20,681 nucleotides of DNA from Euprymna scolopes (GCA_024364805.1 CM044513.1:52239583-52260263), one strand, 5' to 3'; positions 1 to 9,114 are shown, counted from the stretch's first letter. Numbers and translations are program-made. Notes: generated by a model from the sequence alone, not told the origin.

Positions 1-41
1 ATATATATACATATACTATATATATACATTATATATATATG
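1..41. repeat. (TA)n-rich microsatellite at window edge
   Basis: Alternating T/A with a few C and G interruptions runs in from the window edge. It is probably the end of a longer tract. Nothing else is visible in it. Confidence 0.8.
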
Positions 42-2086
42 TAATTACTTGCAGAAGTACCCCTCGTTGATACGCAAAAATGATATCCTATGCAATATAT
101 GCTGAAAGTAAACATAAATACATATATTTTTTTATATCAAGTTTGTCTCCATTCATAGCCAAGTGACCAACAAAATGATGTTTCCTTACAAAGAGAAAAT
201 GTTATATATTTAATAATATAAATATACAAGAAATAATCATTCCCATGGTCAATAAAAGTTACTTTTATGGTAAAAAAAGACCATTGGTTTCTATTTTTCA
301 GTAGTTTGTAATTTTTAGTTTAAATTCACGAGACGGTTTAAAAAATCAAATTTGCAGCGACTTTTAAATAAAGAGCACCGTTTTCAATTTGACGGAGGGG
401 CACATGTGCATTCTGTATTAACAATTTCAGAGAGTTCCGTCAACGTAAGGAATATTTATAAAGATATTTTAATGTTTTGCATTATTTGGTGCTTGAAGAA
501 TATTTGATTATGGCATGTGTAGTTGAGTTAAAAATTCATTTTAGTTGTTATCGCCTCAAATTTAGTTTTATTTTCGGTTCGCTGAAATTATTTCAAGTAA
601 AGAGTATTAAAAAATATTTCAAAACAAAAAAAAACGTGACTGAACTTTTATTGACTATGGTAACATTTATTTCTTGTATATTTATTTGTTCGGGTAGTCG
701 TGTGTTGGCTTTTCTGCTAAACACTCCTACTAAATAATATCGACGAAATATCGAAAAACAAGGATTCAAAAACAGTTTTAAAAATAATGAAGCTTTTCTT
801 ACTTTTGTAAAATAATCCGAAATAACAAAATAGGATATTGAAAAAGTAAACACGTTATGACTTTAGTTTTTTTTTGTAAGAAAAGAATCGATATAAATAT
901 CAATAAGAAGAAAATGGCGTCCTTTTCAAGCAGAACAGCTTCGTTTCAGTTTTACAGTATTGAACGGTGCAGTATTTCGCAGTCGGATTCAGGGCTGAAC
1001 TATTGTAATGTAAAGAACACACAGAAAGTGTTGTAATCAACCGAATTCCTTCTAGTACACTGACAAAAAAAACTTAAACCGACATATAAATAAAAATGAA
1101 AAGGGGTTGTATATATTTTTAAAAGACACGTAATCACGTGAACATGATTTTTTCCTTATTTTGACACGATAACAAGTAAATTTCTTATTTTTTTATTATT
1201 TATCTATTATCTATTTTCGAAAGAGTGCCACGTGCAGCTGGAGAAGATAAAAAAACAGAGTTACACAACATTTGTGCGTAGAATTGTCTAAAGTTTCGAC
1301 TTTTTCTTTGGTTTTCACTTTAATAAGAACGTGAATTTATGAGGTGAATTTATTCGACACAATATGATTCAACTAAAAAAAATAAATAAAAGCTAACGTG
1401 AATTAAGATTAATTTTGTGTTATTGTGGGTCCTCACCCCTTTTGAAAAACTTCCTTAAACCTTTTGACATATTTACATTCTATAGAGGTCAGGCGCGAAC
1501 GAACACGCAATAATCTCATTATACCATATTTCTTCAAACTGAAACATAATTATCAAAGTATACTTACGCAAATTGGGATGACAAGTCTTTGTTAATGTTT
1601 GTGCCATATTTCCATGGAGTACCGCCCCGAACGCTGACTCTACAATTTTATTATATCATCCCTATTTAAGTTGTCAACATAATTATCAAAGTATTCTTAT
1701 GTATATCTACATCAAAAACCCTTGTAAACGTTTTTTTTTCATTTTTCATTTCCATACTTTCGGGGAAAGGCGCGAATTCAGACCCCACAATTTTTATGAA
1801 CCCCTGTTCTGCCAGATCAAACATTCCTGATCCTCGATACATCTTCTATCGTTATATGTAATGAGTTTTTTTTTTAATAGTCAATAATATAGGAGCCTCT
1901 CCGTGATCAGACACCCCCCCACACACACACGGACGTTCATCTTTATAGTATACATGTATAATGTACTCTCTCGTCGATGTAAACATAAGAACTTCGGTCA
2001 CAGCTACTAAGTTGCTCGGAAATCAACACAGCTTACTTGTTTATAGTGGTGAAGACTTTGTATAAATCCAACCAGTCTTTCTCCGA
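42..2086. other. AT-rich stretch without a recognisable gene
   Basis: About 2 kb with no open frame that looks coding. Two short frames on opposite strands at 477-853 overlap each other and have low-complexity Phe/Lys/Ile composition, so they look like chance. A weak duplication exists: the phrase ataattatcaaagtat followed by cttaYg occurs near 1548 and again near 1680, and 'ggcgcgaa' occurs in both neighbourhoods, which suggests an old degenerate tandem or dispersed repeat between about 1420 and 1800. A C-run followed by (CA)n lies at about 1911-1930. Confidence 0.6.
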
Positions 2087-2332
2087 TTACTGCCAACTTC
2101 TGTCGGTGCAGATGCCCGCCGCAGATAGAATATACAGTACAGCGTAGGTTTTTACATCAAAGTTTCCTTCTCCTAGATGCTTGTCTTTACTAAGACTAGA
2201 GGTGAATCTCTTCCAGTCAATCATTGCACCCTCAGATATGAACCTGGTCATTTCTACGACTCGCAGCGTTCTACATACCGCGCCTATCCGTCCCAAATAG
2301 CCCGCTATCTGGTACTGCTCAGGGTCAGTTAT
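2087..2332 (-). CDS. candidate terminal coding exon, unrecognised protein
   Basis: On the minus strand a pyrimidine-rich run (TTCTCATTTTCTCGCCAG) ends in a good 3' splice acceptor at 2333-2334. An open frame follows in phase 0 from 2332 to a TAA at about 2087. It encodes about 81 residues of mixed, protein-like composition: it begins ITDPEQYQIAGYLGRIGAVC, passes through WKRFTSSLSKDKHLGEG and DVKTYAVLYILSAAG, and ends DRSWQ. There is no initiating ATG at the 5' side, so it would be an internal-to-last exon rather than a whole gene. I recognise no domain. The local base composition is more GC-rich than the surroundings, as expected for an exon or an inserted fragment. The open frame also continues upstream into the (TA)n tract, which could be chance. 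It could instead be a fragment of an unrecognised transposon. Confidence 0.33.
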   Translation of the reverse strand: MTDPEQYQIAGYLGRIGAVCRTLRVVEMTRFISEGAMIDWKRFTSSLSKDKHLGEGNFDVKTYAVLYILSAAGICTDRSWQ

Positions 2333-2347
2333 CTGGCGAGAAAATGA

Positions 2348-2349
<2 letters not shown>

Positions 2350-2431
<82 letters not shown>
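2350..2431. repeat. (TA)n microsatellite, about 41 units
   Basis: An uninterrupted TA tract of about 82 bp. It lies directly upstream, on the minus strand, of the candidate splice acceptor at 2333. It produces meaningless Ile/Tyr frames on both strands. Confidence 0.97.
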
Positions 2432-2436
<5 letters not shown>

Positions 2437-4954
2437 TATATGAGAAAATATAAGATGATTCGGAAAAAAAATAAATGCATTACAATTTTTAATTATCTTA
2501 CAAAAATTCATATAAAAAATATGTGATCAAACTAATTTGATATTTAGACATAAGCTTAAAGAACAATTCCCATCCAATTACAATCATTAGTAATAGTAAG
2601 TATCGCTTCTCAGCGTGAGTTCGAAAACTTAAATATCTGAAAATAGTTTGCAAAAAAAAAGAAAACGCATTTTGAAATAGAATCAAATATCAAAAAGCAA
2701 TAACTAAACTTCTTGATTTTTTAATCAGTTAATCCTTGCGATATTAATTCGTGAAGCTAAAAGAAATATACGGTGTGAATTTTTAATTGAAGAATAAATA
2801 ATGTAGTTTATTCAATTATATGTTTGATCAACATTTTTATTCTTATGTCTGGCAAGTCTTTTTCTAATATATTCAGTTTATTTTATTATTTAATGTTTCG
2901 AAATCTTAATATATAGGTATTGCTAGTAGATGATTGTCATGGTCATTTAATATTTGTAAAATAGAATGATAATATTGCAAAATATATATTTACGGGTAAA
3001 CTTATTCATGTAAAGATATTTGATTAATTTAAGAATATAGAACATACACAATAATCTAAAATAAATTAACTTCTAGTGTCCGAGTACTCTTATGTAAAGG
3101 TCATTTTAAAATGACGTGGCCTTTTGTTAGAGTTCTCAGAAAGCATTTGTAAAAATGATTTTATGAGTCAAAGATCGGAATCGAGAGAGAGAGAGAGAGT
3201 AGACGCAGTCGAGGATCAGCAGTGAGAGAGAGATTGGATTGAATCGGACATTGACGACTCCCAGTAGAGAGGATCGGAATGCGTTAGTGTAGTACCAGCG
3301 GTAGCTTTCGAATGGAAAAGTATCGGACATAAATATTGTCGAAGAGACATAACGAGATCTGTTGGTTCATTGGTATTGGTCTCTTTGCAGCTATTCCCGA
3401 GGAGACGTCAAACACAATCTGGAACCGATTTGCCCGATGTTATCTTTTATCTCTCCCTTTTGTTGCATGTCAGTTGTAAAAAAAAGTTTTCTGATGTCAT
3501 AATTTTTAAATGTTAGTAGATGTTACTTGTATTAGACGCATGTAAGTAATATATGCACCATCTATGTCATACTGAGCCCCGCAACGTTACAATAACATTT
3601 CTTTTTATCTTTCTTATTGTACGCGCATTAATCGTTGAAAATGTATATATTTCTCAAGCAAATAAATTCATAAATCCATTAAACCTGTCAAGCATTTGCT
3701 TATACATAAATTCTGAAAGAGGATTTCACGGAAACCTTTTTTGTTATGACCTATCACAGTAGTATAAATTAATCTACGTTGACCATGGATAACAAAAAAA
3801 AAAGAAAACTCCGTGCTATATTGCATGCAATTTTTCGATTTTGACATGACTATTTCCGAGTTCGACAGAAAGATTCCCGTTTTTGAAAAAATACAACTAG
3901 AATATTTGAGCGTTATGAATTGCCTTAACTGAGTTACCAAATGTCTTTGGTGCATGCATTTAAAATTGCGTGATCTCCTGAAGATTCAGTATGTTCTTGC
4001 TATATATCTTATGGGATAAGTGACCCGTATTTTATGAATCCAAGTCGAAAGAACAGCTACAATAAGAATTGAAATAAACGATAATAAAACCTGATTGTAA
4101 CGCCTGGGAAATTTTAAAAAATGCAATCTGGACGTGAGGACACTTTAAAAGAAGATTATGCAATAACATTATATTTCAATTTTGAAAAAGAAAGACCTAC
4201 GGAAATCTACTGACTGCGTTTAACGAATCTATTATCCGTGGCATAATCAATTCAAAAAAAGCAGGTCATCTGTAACAGATGATGTGAAACATGGGGGGGG
4301 GAGTAAGGAAGTGAGAACACTACACTTGATCTGCACCGCCCCCCCCAAAATAATCAAAGATAAGGACCGTCGTATGTCTAAAATAAGTTCACAGTTTGAT
4401 GTCAGTGTTAAAACTGTACCCAATTATTCGCACGGCCCTCACAATGCATAAATTTGCGCGAATACACCAGTCCTCAACTCCATCCTTGTCAGAGATTATT
4501 TTATCAATATGCGCACCAAGAAATTTTCTCACGCTCTCTAAAGTTACAAACATACTGGTATGTTTTTTTATCACTATACAACTATTGTCAGGATTTTCTA
4601 AGGGTTGCTGTGGTGTAAGTGAGTAATAAATGTGGAAAAAACGGGAAGTAACAACGTATAAAAAGACAGTACTACCAAATTCAAAGGGGGCACAGTAATA
4701 TAATGAGAGACACACGAGTAATAACTTAGAAAAGTAAAAAAAAAGAGGTAGCAAATTTACTTTTTAATCTCAATATTTTCATAAACAGTATTGCATTTTT
4801 AACATTATATCTGAATGCTCTTGTCCTTTTCTCCACTTCTGAATGACAAGCATTTAGTTTGGAAATATGATGGCCTAAACAGTTATGCCCTTTATTGAAT
4901 TGATAATGTAATAAAGTGTCTCTAATTTCACTCTTCATAATTTTATATATATAT
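2432..4954. other. unassigned AT-rich DNA
   Basis: No gene recognised. Small structures seen: a perfect 16-bp palindrome at 3100-3115 (gtcattttaaaatgac), a short (GA)n run at about 3184-3200 inside a purine-rich patch (3170-3290), a run of G at about 4293-4301 and a run of C at about 4339-4346. Open frames at 3668-3955 and 4389-4754 on the minus strand have no recognisable motifs and overlap frames on the other strand. An A-run on the plus strand at about 4736-4744 is a T-run on the minus strand. It is the first TTTT-type RNA polymerase III stop downstream of the tRNA-like head at 5128. Confidence 0.6.
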
Positions 4955-5085
4955 AATTTTTTTTTTACTATAATAATTAAATACCTACAACCACTAGTGT
5001 TTCATACTTTCGGGATTCTTCAGTGCAGGGTGTCACGATTAACACCAGTCGAACGATTCGAACCCCGCGACACGAGACATCTCTG
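4955..5085 (-). repeat. direct repeat, downstream copy (sense strand)
   Basis: Nearly identical to 5299-5429 with an offset of 344 bp from about 4967 to 5085. A few substitutions distinguish the copies, including three within the ribozyme core region. Homology on the plus strand stops after 'acatctctg': this copy goes on into the full tRNA-like head, the other does not. Confidence 0.93.
4984..5029 (-). ncRNA. type I hammerhead ribozyme, degenerate copy
   Basis: Same fold as the upstream copy, read on the minus strand from 5029 to 4984: CCUGCA, CUGAAGA, AUCC, CGAAA, GUAU, GAA, ACAC, UA, then GUGG and U before UGUAGG. It differs in two ways. Stem II has a C-U mismatch (GUAU instead of GGAU). 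The two nucleotides before the cleavage point are GU instead of UC, so position 16.1 is G and can no longer pair with the core A15.1. By known hammerhead rules this copy should be poorly active or inactive. Predicted cleavage would fall between plus 4990 and 4989. Confidence 0.8.
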
Positions 5086-5128
5086 GCTCGATTAGCGGAG
5101 ACCGTATCCATTCGGCTACCATTAACCG
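5047..5128 (-). promoter_or_regulatory. tRNA-like head with pol III A and B boxes
   Basis: On the minus strand the sequence from 5128 reads like a tRNA with a long variable arm. The A box TAGCCGAATGG is at 5118-5108. A GCTAAT stretch sits where a Ser(GCT)-type anticodon loop would be. A small hairpin GAGA-TG-TCTC sits in the variable-arm position. The B box GGTTCGAATCG is at 5064-5054, starting 54 nt after the A box start. The T stem pairs poorly, so this is a tRNA-derived promoter head, not a working tRNA gene. The ribozyme begins about 25 nt after the B box. Resemblance to tRNA-Ser is by inspection only. Confidence 0.72.
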
Positions 5129-5298
5129 TGTGAAATAGCGTTGAATTTTAAACATTTTAATTTAAATGTCCATTACGTCAGTCAGACAGTGATCTAATCG
5201 TTATACGATGATCTATGCATAAGAGCTAAATTGACCGACTTTTAATTCAACTGAAAGTGCTCAACGATAAGAAATGAATTTCTTAAAGGGGGTGTCAT
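5086..5298 (-). other. body of the 344-nt unit between the repeats
   Basis: Single-copy part of the element. On the minus strand, 5298 to about 5130 is AT-rich DNA upstream of the tRNA-like head with no open frame. It is followed by the 5' half of the head (acceptor-like start, A box). No T-run that would stop RNA polymerase III is present on the sense strand. Confidence 0.6.
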
Positions 5299-5429
5299 AA
5301 TTATTTTTTTACTATAATAATTAAATACCTACAGACACTAGTGTTTCATCCTTTCGGGATTCTTCAGTGCAGGGTGTTACGATTAACACCAGTCGAACGA
5401 TTCGAACCCCGCGACACGAGACATCTCTG
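5299..5429 (-). repeat. direct repeat, upstream copy (sense strand)
   Basis: Partner of 4955-5085. On the sense (minus) strand it begins inside the variable arm of the tRNA-like sequence, so it lacks the A box and starts as a partial unit. This is what is expected of the 5'-truncated first unit in a dimer-like insertion. Confidence 0.93.
5328..5373 (-). ncRNA. type I hammerhead ribozyme, apparently intact
   Basis: Self-cleaving RNA motif read on the minus strand from 5373 to 5328. Stem I is CCUGCA (5373-5368) pairing with UGUAGG (5333-5328), six pairs with one G-U. The conserved core CUGAAGA is at 5367-5361. Stem II is AUCC (5360-5357) pairing with GGAU (5351-5348), closing the loop CGAAA. 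The core GAA is at 5347-5345. Stem III is ACAC (5344-5341) pairing with GUGU (5338-5335) across a minimal UA loop. The cleavage-site nucleotide is C17 (plus 5334) after U16.1, so cleavage is predicted between plus 5334 and 5333. Every universally conserved hammerhead residue is present. The very short stem III is typical of metazoan and Penelope-like-element type I hammerheads, which may act as dimers. Folding was done by hand. Confidence 0.85.
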
Positions 5430-5505
5430 ATTAGTCTTTTGACGGTCATATTATTGTAAACCGGGGCGTATACAAACGATGTTGCTGTCCAGACACGGTC
5501 AGTCC

Positions 5506-5583
5506 TATAAAAGAATCCCTTTCCGTCGCATGTCCGTTTAAAGAGTGAGAAAAATTGTTCGTTGTCCTTTCACTGAAGTAAGT
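5506..5583 (+). promoter_or_regulatory. TATA box followed by a consensus 5' splice site
   Basis: TATAAAAG at 5506-5513 is followed about 65 bp downstream by GAA|GTAAGT, with the donor GT at 5578. This is the order of a core promoter, a short non-coding first exon (about 5537-5577) and an intron start. The exon contains only a four-codon ATG frame. It lies about 75 bp beyond the end of the hammerhead element. Function is inferred from motifs only. Confidence 0.3.
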
Positions 5584-5822
5584 ATTTTGAACGTTTTATG
5601 GAAAATGGCGGATAGATTGGAGTTCATGACGCGAGAGTGCAGATATCGATTCGCAACCTCTCTTCCATAAGAAAAGACGAGCAGTTTGGCGAAAATATAA
5701 TTGTTCATTAAATTCCAACGTAGGTTTTATACCCTGTCCAGGAAGGTAACTGTGCTTTTAAGGACTTTACTCTAGCAAAGTTAACAGTATTTCATATTAG
5801 GTCGTATTTTACTCTTGTACAG
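5578..5822 (+). other. candidate intron, 245 bp
   Basis: Bounded by the donor GTAAGT at 5578-5583 and a strong acceptor (pyrimidine-rich TTTTACTCTTGTACAG) ending at 5822. A branch-point-like GTTAACA lies about 40 nt before the acceptor. Both ends fit the animal consensus. No transcript evidence is available. Confidence 0.27.
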
Positions 5823-5954
5823 GTAGGAGATTGCGTCTGGAGTAAGATATGTTCTAAAGAATTAGAAGAATCACGCATTTTTACAAGTGATGTTGGCTAC
5901 AGACAAGATGTACGTCTTCTATTCGATGCCATTGGTAATGTAGATAACATTTAG
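5724..5954 (+). CDS. ATG-less open frame, possible exon
   Basis: 76 codons without a stop, ending in TAG at 5952-5954. It starts after a stop at 5721 and has no ATG. The part after the candidate acceptor (from 5823, in the same frame) reads VGDCVWSKICSKELEES, then continues through GYRQDVRLLFDAIGN. The composition is protein-like, with charged residues and Trp/Cys rather than low-complexity Lys/Asn/Ile. A possible weak donor GTAATG occurs at 5934. I recognise no domain. It could be an exon, a relic of a transposon, or chance. Confidence 0.22.
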   Translation, partial: VLYPVQEGNCAFKDFTLAKLTVFHIRSYFTLVQVGDCVWSKICSKELEESRIFTSDVGYRQDVRLLFDAIGNVDNI

Positions 5955-6384
5955 CCAGACCAGCCGTGTTTAGACTTGATTTTAAAGGTCAAAGTTACAT
6001 TCAGTAACAGACATCTTCATTAAAACTCATTTTTTTTCGTGAAGAACATACGGAAGAAATATATTTAGTATCAACATTATTTATTTTTCGATTTGTTACT
6101 ATAAATATATCAATAGGGCTATGGCAAGAGAATAGTCTCTTAATTATTTTGACTTTCGAGTATATATCAGTTAATATTTCATATGTTTTAGATAGAATAA
6201 AGTGGTTTCCGATTGATTAACTGTGTCTGGGTCGTGTATAAAGTCGGGAGTGAAAACAATGACAAGAACATTCTCTTGGAATACCCATATATATCACTAA
6301 GCAAACCTGACAATGTTAATTACTAAGCAACGAATAGTATTTTTATTATTACATTTTCATCCCATATAAGGCACAGGATCCCTT
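5955..6384. other. unassigned AT-rich DNA
   Basis: No open frame, repeat or motif of note was seen in this stretch. Confidence 0.6.
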
Positions 6385-6690
6385 TCATATAGGGGGCTGC
6401 ATGTTAGTACAGTTGGGGAAGCATGAACCTAGCAGGGAGTTCCAAAATCTAGCGAGGCTGGGGGAGAAACTACTGGAGTAGAAGGATCTCTTACATCTAG
6501 GGATGTCTACTGTGAAGGGGTGGGATTGTACTGCCTGTCGGGTTTGTCGGGGGTATTTACGTAGAGAGGATACAAGTGCTTGCAGCTCGTCGGAACATTC
6601 ACCGTTAAATTACTTGTAGAACAGGCAGAGGGATGCTACATTGCGTCGATGGGACAGAAATGTGTTTTCTCTGTTTATAGATGCGAAAAA
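6385..6690 (-). mobile_element. LINE (CR1/Jockey-type) ORF2 C-terminal remnant
   Basis: On the minus strand, 6678 down to a TGA at 6385-6387 encodes the C-terminal tail that follows the reverse transcriptase in CR1/L2/Jockey-group LINEs. Recognisable pieces in order are LSHRRNVASLCLFYK, NGECSDELQALVSSL, HPFTVDIPRCKRSFYSSSF and SPSLARFWNSL. The family consensus here has HRR.VASL.LFY, C..L..LV and SFFPR..R.WNSLP. One in-frame TAA at 6610-6612 interrupts the reading, in place of the usual Tyr of FYKY; the rest is open. The catalytic RT domain is absent, so this is a 5'-truncated dead copy. The patch is markedly more GC-rich than its surroundings. Confidence 0.85.
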
Positions 6691-8976
6691 TGGTTTACCT
6701 TCCGTTGGTGTTGCTTGATTTGACGTTGACAAATTTTGGTCATCTCTACAAGACGGGATTTTGTGAATGAATGCGAGAAGACATAAGTTAACGAACAAAA
6801 TATAAATATATCAGCAATTTGTCTAAAATATAAAATATAAGAACCCAGAATTCTTACATATTAGAATTTAATAGAAACACAAAACTTTCAACGAGTTTTA
6901 TTAAATAAAAGAAAGCGGGTACATATAATGTCACGATTTTAAACTTTGGACATTTAACCATTAATAATTAAAAGTATACGTACATATTTCAAGTCCCACG
7001 CTACGGGGAGTCTGTAATAATATTTTTTAAAAACAGAATTAGAAACGACCCTTCACAGCAAAAGCGTAAGATTTTCAAAATGTTATCCCATTTTATTTTA
7101 TGTGATTAAATGTAAACTGTCTCTAACACAAACAATAAATAAATAAAACTAGCAACGATAGCTAAAAAAACCCAACATAAAAACAAAAACTCAGCAACGG
7201 GGACTAAAAAAATAAAAAAAATCCATTATTAAGAACTTCAAAATAAAAACTTAGCATCAACATTAAAAAAAGAAGATGTTCCGTACATTTATTTAGCATG
7301 TAATGTTGTGTTACATAATGAAGTAATTTTTGCATGGAATGTTTTCGTTACATATTGAAAACATTGAAATGAGTAGGGTAAAATTTAATTGAACCCATTC
7401 TTTGACATTAATTTAATAACGGTAGGAAATATAACGATCACCCATTTTTTATTATGCGATTAAAAATAAATACTGTTTGCGAGATTTCATGACTTTATTA
7501 ATTTATTTATTAGAATCGAATTTATTCACTTCTAAACAAGTTTCCATAGTAGATTTTTAAAAAAGTTTTATTTAAAATTTAACTTTTCTTATTGCTAAAA
7601 TCAACAAATACACGAGAAGAAAAAAACAACCCAAACATATCAACATCCAAAATAGCTGTCAGCACTTTCGATATAGACGTAAAGAATTGCAAAGATGGGA
7701 TTCATTACTACTGAAGCATACTTCCACGCTGGTAGTTACTGTGCTTTACCTAATCGAAAAGAAAATAGACTCGTGAAAGTTGTTTCATAAATTCATATGT
7801 TAACGATGTAGACGACTTGCTGAAGAAAACAAAGATGCAGTGAGACTGGCTCAAATAACATCAACCACACACAAAAAGTACAACTCTACAGGAAACCATA
7901 TCTTACGAAGATCGGTACACCACTGGAGGGGCGAGTGTATCATATAACAAAGTAATAAGATTGATTAAGATTCACAATATTAAACAACATAAACGAGGAA
8001 GTTGATCTAACCTAAACCTCCTTAAACAATGATATAGAATGAACTAAAACGCAAAAGAAAATTACGCCCTACGCGGGTACAATATATAGGACCACTAGAA
8101 ACACAGTGATGCACCAAGTTCAGCGTTCAATGAAACTGCAAAAAATACAAACAGTTTGACACCAAAATAAGGAGTCAATGGAACTGCAAGCATATATAAC
8201 AACACAAACAAGGACTAAAGAAAAACATGTTGATGTATGAAAGTTTTACATGGGGAACGAATACCGATTTTGGATGAATGGAATTGGATGCAAAAAGGAT
8301 AACACCAAAATATGCATTAAATTCATAAACCATGGCAAGCATGGTAAGACAGATTGAAACCTAGTATGAAAGTGTATTTATAACCATCGTTTGCACTGCA
8401 ATAATCCGCTCCTTTAAAGGGAATGTGATCGCGCCAACTTCCATCTATAAAAGGAACGAAGATATCAGCTAGCGGTCACTCAACAAGCGACAGCACTACA
8501 CATCAGGCCGAATCACATAGGAGGCAAAACCCAGACGTCTAGCAAAAATCAATTTCCACAAAAAATGAGACTGAACAAACACTCTACTGAAAAAGGATAC
8601 TTTTTCATAGAAAATAATTGAACGAATCATTGCTTTAGAAACACGGTCACAAACAATAACGGAGAAATTTCTTGCAAATTTAAGGGATCCAGAAATGAAG
8701 CCCAGCGGCAGGTACAGCTGCCACTAAGTTATTTTTTTCATACCCAGCACCAGACGTCACTAACAATCAGAACAAAGTCGCAATACTAGAAAAACTGATG
8801 GACGAGGCATCGATTTAGAGAAATAAATAATTTCTTTCTAGCGACAAAAAATTATTTAAACAAGGATATTTCAGATGTAGTAATATGCATATATAACTTC
8901 ACCGCCTTCAGAAAAGTCAGAAAAATAAAAACGGAAGACATGGTAGAGTAGCTCTTTAGGGAGATTTGGCTTTAAA
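6691..8976. other. long AT-rich stretch, no gene recognised
   Basis: No convincing open frame. A degenerate A-rich repeat of roughly 50 bp occurs three times at about 7138-7272 (phrases like 'aaaactagcaacg..agctaaaaaaa'). A promoter-like TATAAAAGG lies at 8446-8454, followed by GC-richer sequence ending around 8530. From about 7800 to 8950 the plus strand is poor in T and rich in A and C, which could mark a decayed retroelement body, but no protein motif can be read in it. Confidence 0.5.
8446..8454 (+). promoter_or_regulatory. TATA-box-like core promoter motif
   Basis: TATAAAAGG sits in a locally GC-richer context (8428-8530) that differs from the surrounding AT-rich DNA. No start codon or open frame follows within a reasonable distance. 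It may be the promoter of a decayed mobile element, or chance. Confidence 0.2.
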
Positions 8977-9114
8977 TTAAAATATAATGAAGCGCAGAAA
9001 GTTATGTGTACATTTATTAACATATACAGGTCCAAAACTTATTACTGAGCTGTATAGAGATTTGTTAGAAGTAAATATTGAAAATAGGTCCATAAAAGTT
9101 GAAGTAGCTACAAA

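Larger units (their letters stand above)
4955..5429 (-). mobile_element. retrozyme-like / hammerhead-SINE element
   Basis: Two direct repeats of about 131 bp (4955-5085 and 5299-5429) lie exactly 344 bp apart. Read on the minus strand, each repeat contains the 3' part of a tRNA-like sequence followed by a type I hammerhead ribozyme fold and an A-rich stretch. The 213 bp between them completes the tRNA-like head of the second unit. Cleavage at both ribozymes would release a 344-nt RNA that could be circularised. That is the known organisation of retrozymes (plants and metazoans), while a tRNA-type head plus hammerhead is known from the schistosome Sm-alpha SINE-like family. No clear target-site duplication was found around the whole element. 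The sense (minus) strand has no TTTT anywhere in the element, whereas the plus strand has several, consistent with a unit meant to be transcribed by RNA polymerase III on the minus strand. Assignment to a named family needs a search. Confidence 0.72.

Noticed and set aside
914-1036. 40-codon ATG frame with a strong Kozak context (aaaATGG)
   Set aside because: Short, Ser-rich, no recognisable motif, and no donor site or homologue can be shown; ATG contexts of this quality occur by chance.
2344-2526. Open frames made of Ile-Tyr repeats here and at 18953-19379
   Set aside because: They are translations of (TA)n microsatellites on both strands; there is no non-repeat coding signal.
3077-3590. 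Possible solo long terminal repeat (TG...CA ends, distinct composition)
   Set aside because: No matching short duplications at the two ends, no second copy in the window and no associated coding remnants, so it is not called.
4293-4346. G-run and C-run about 40 bp apart, as a hairpin or quadruplex
   Set aside because: Homopolymer runs only; no four-tract quadruplex pattern and no further pairing between the flanks.
4389-4754. 121-residue minus-strand open frame
   Set aside because: No domain or motif recognised; the opposite strand is also open over much of it, and the start lies in Leu/Phe-rich low-complexity sequence.
5047-5128. A functional tRNA-Ser gene
   Set aside because: The T stem and acceptor do not pair properly and the sequence runs straight into the ribozyme; it is a tRNA-derived promoter head.
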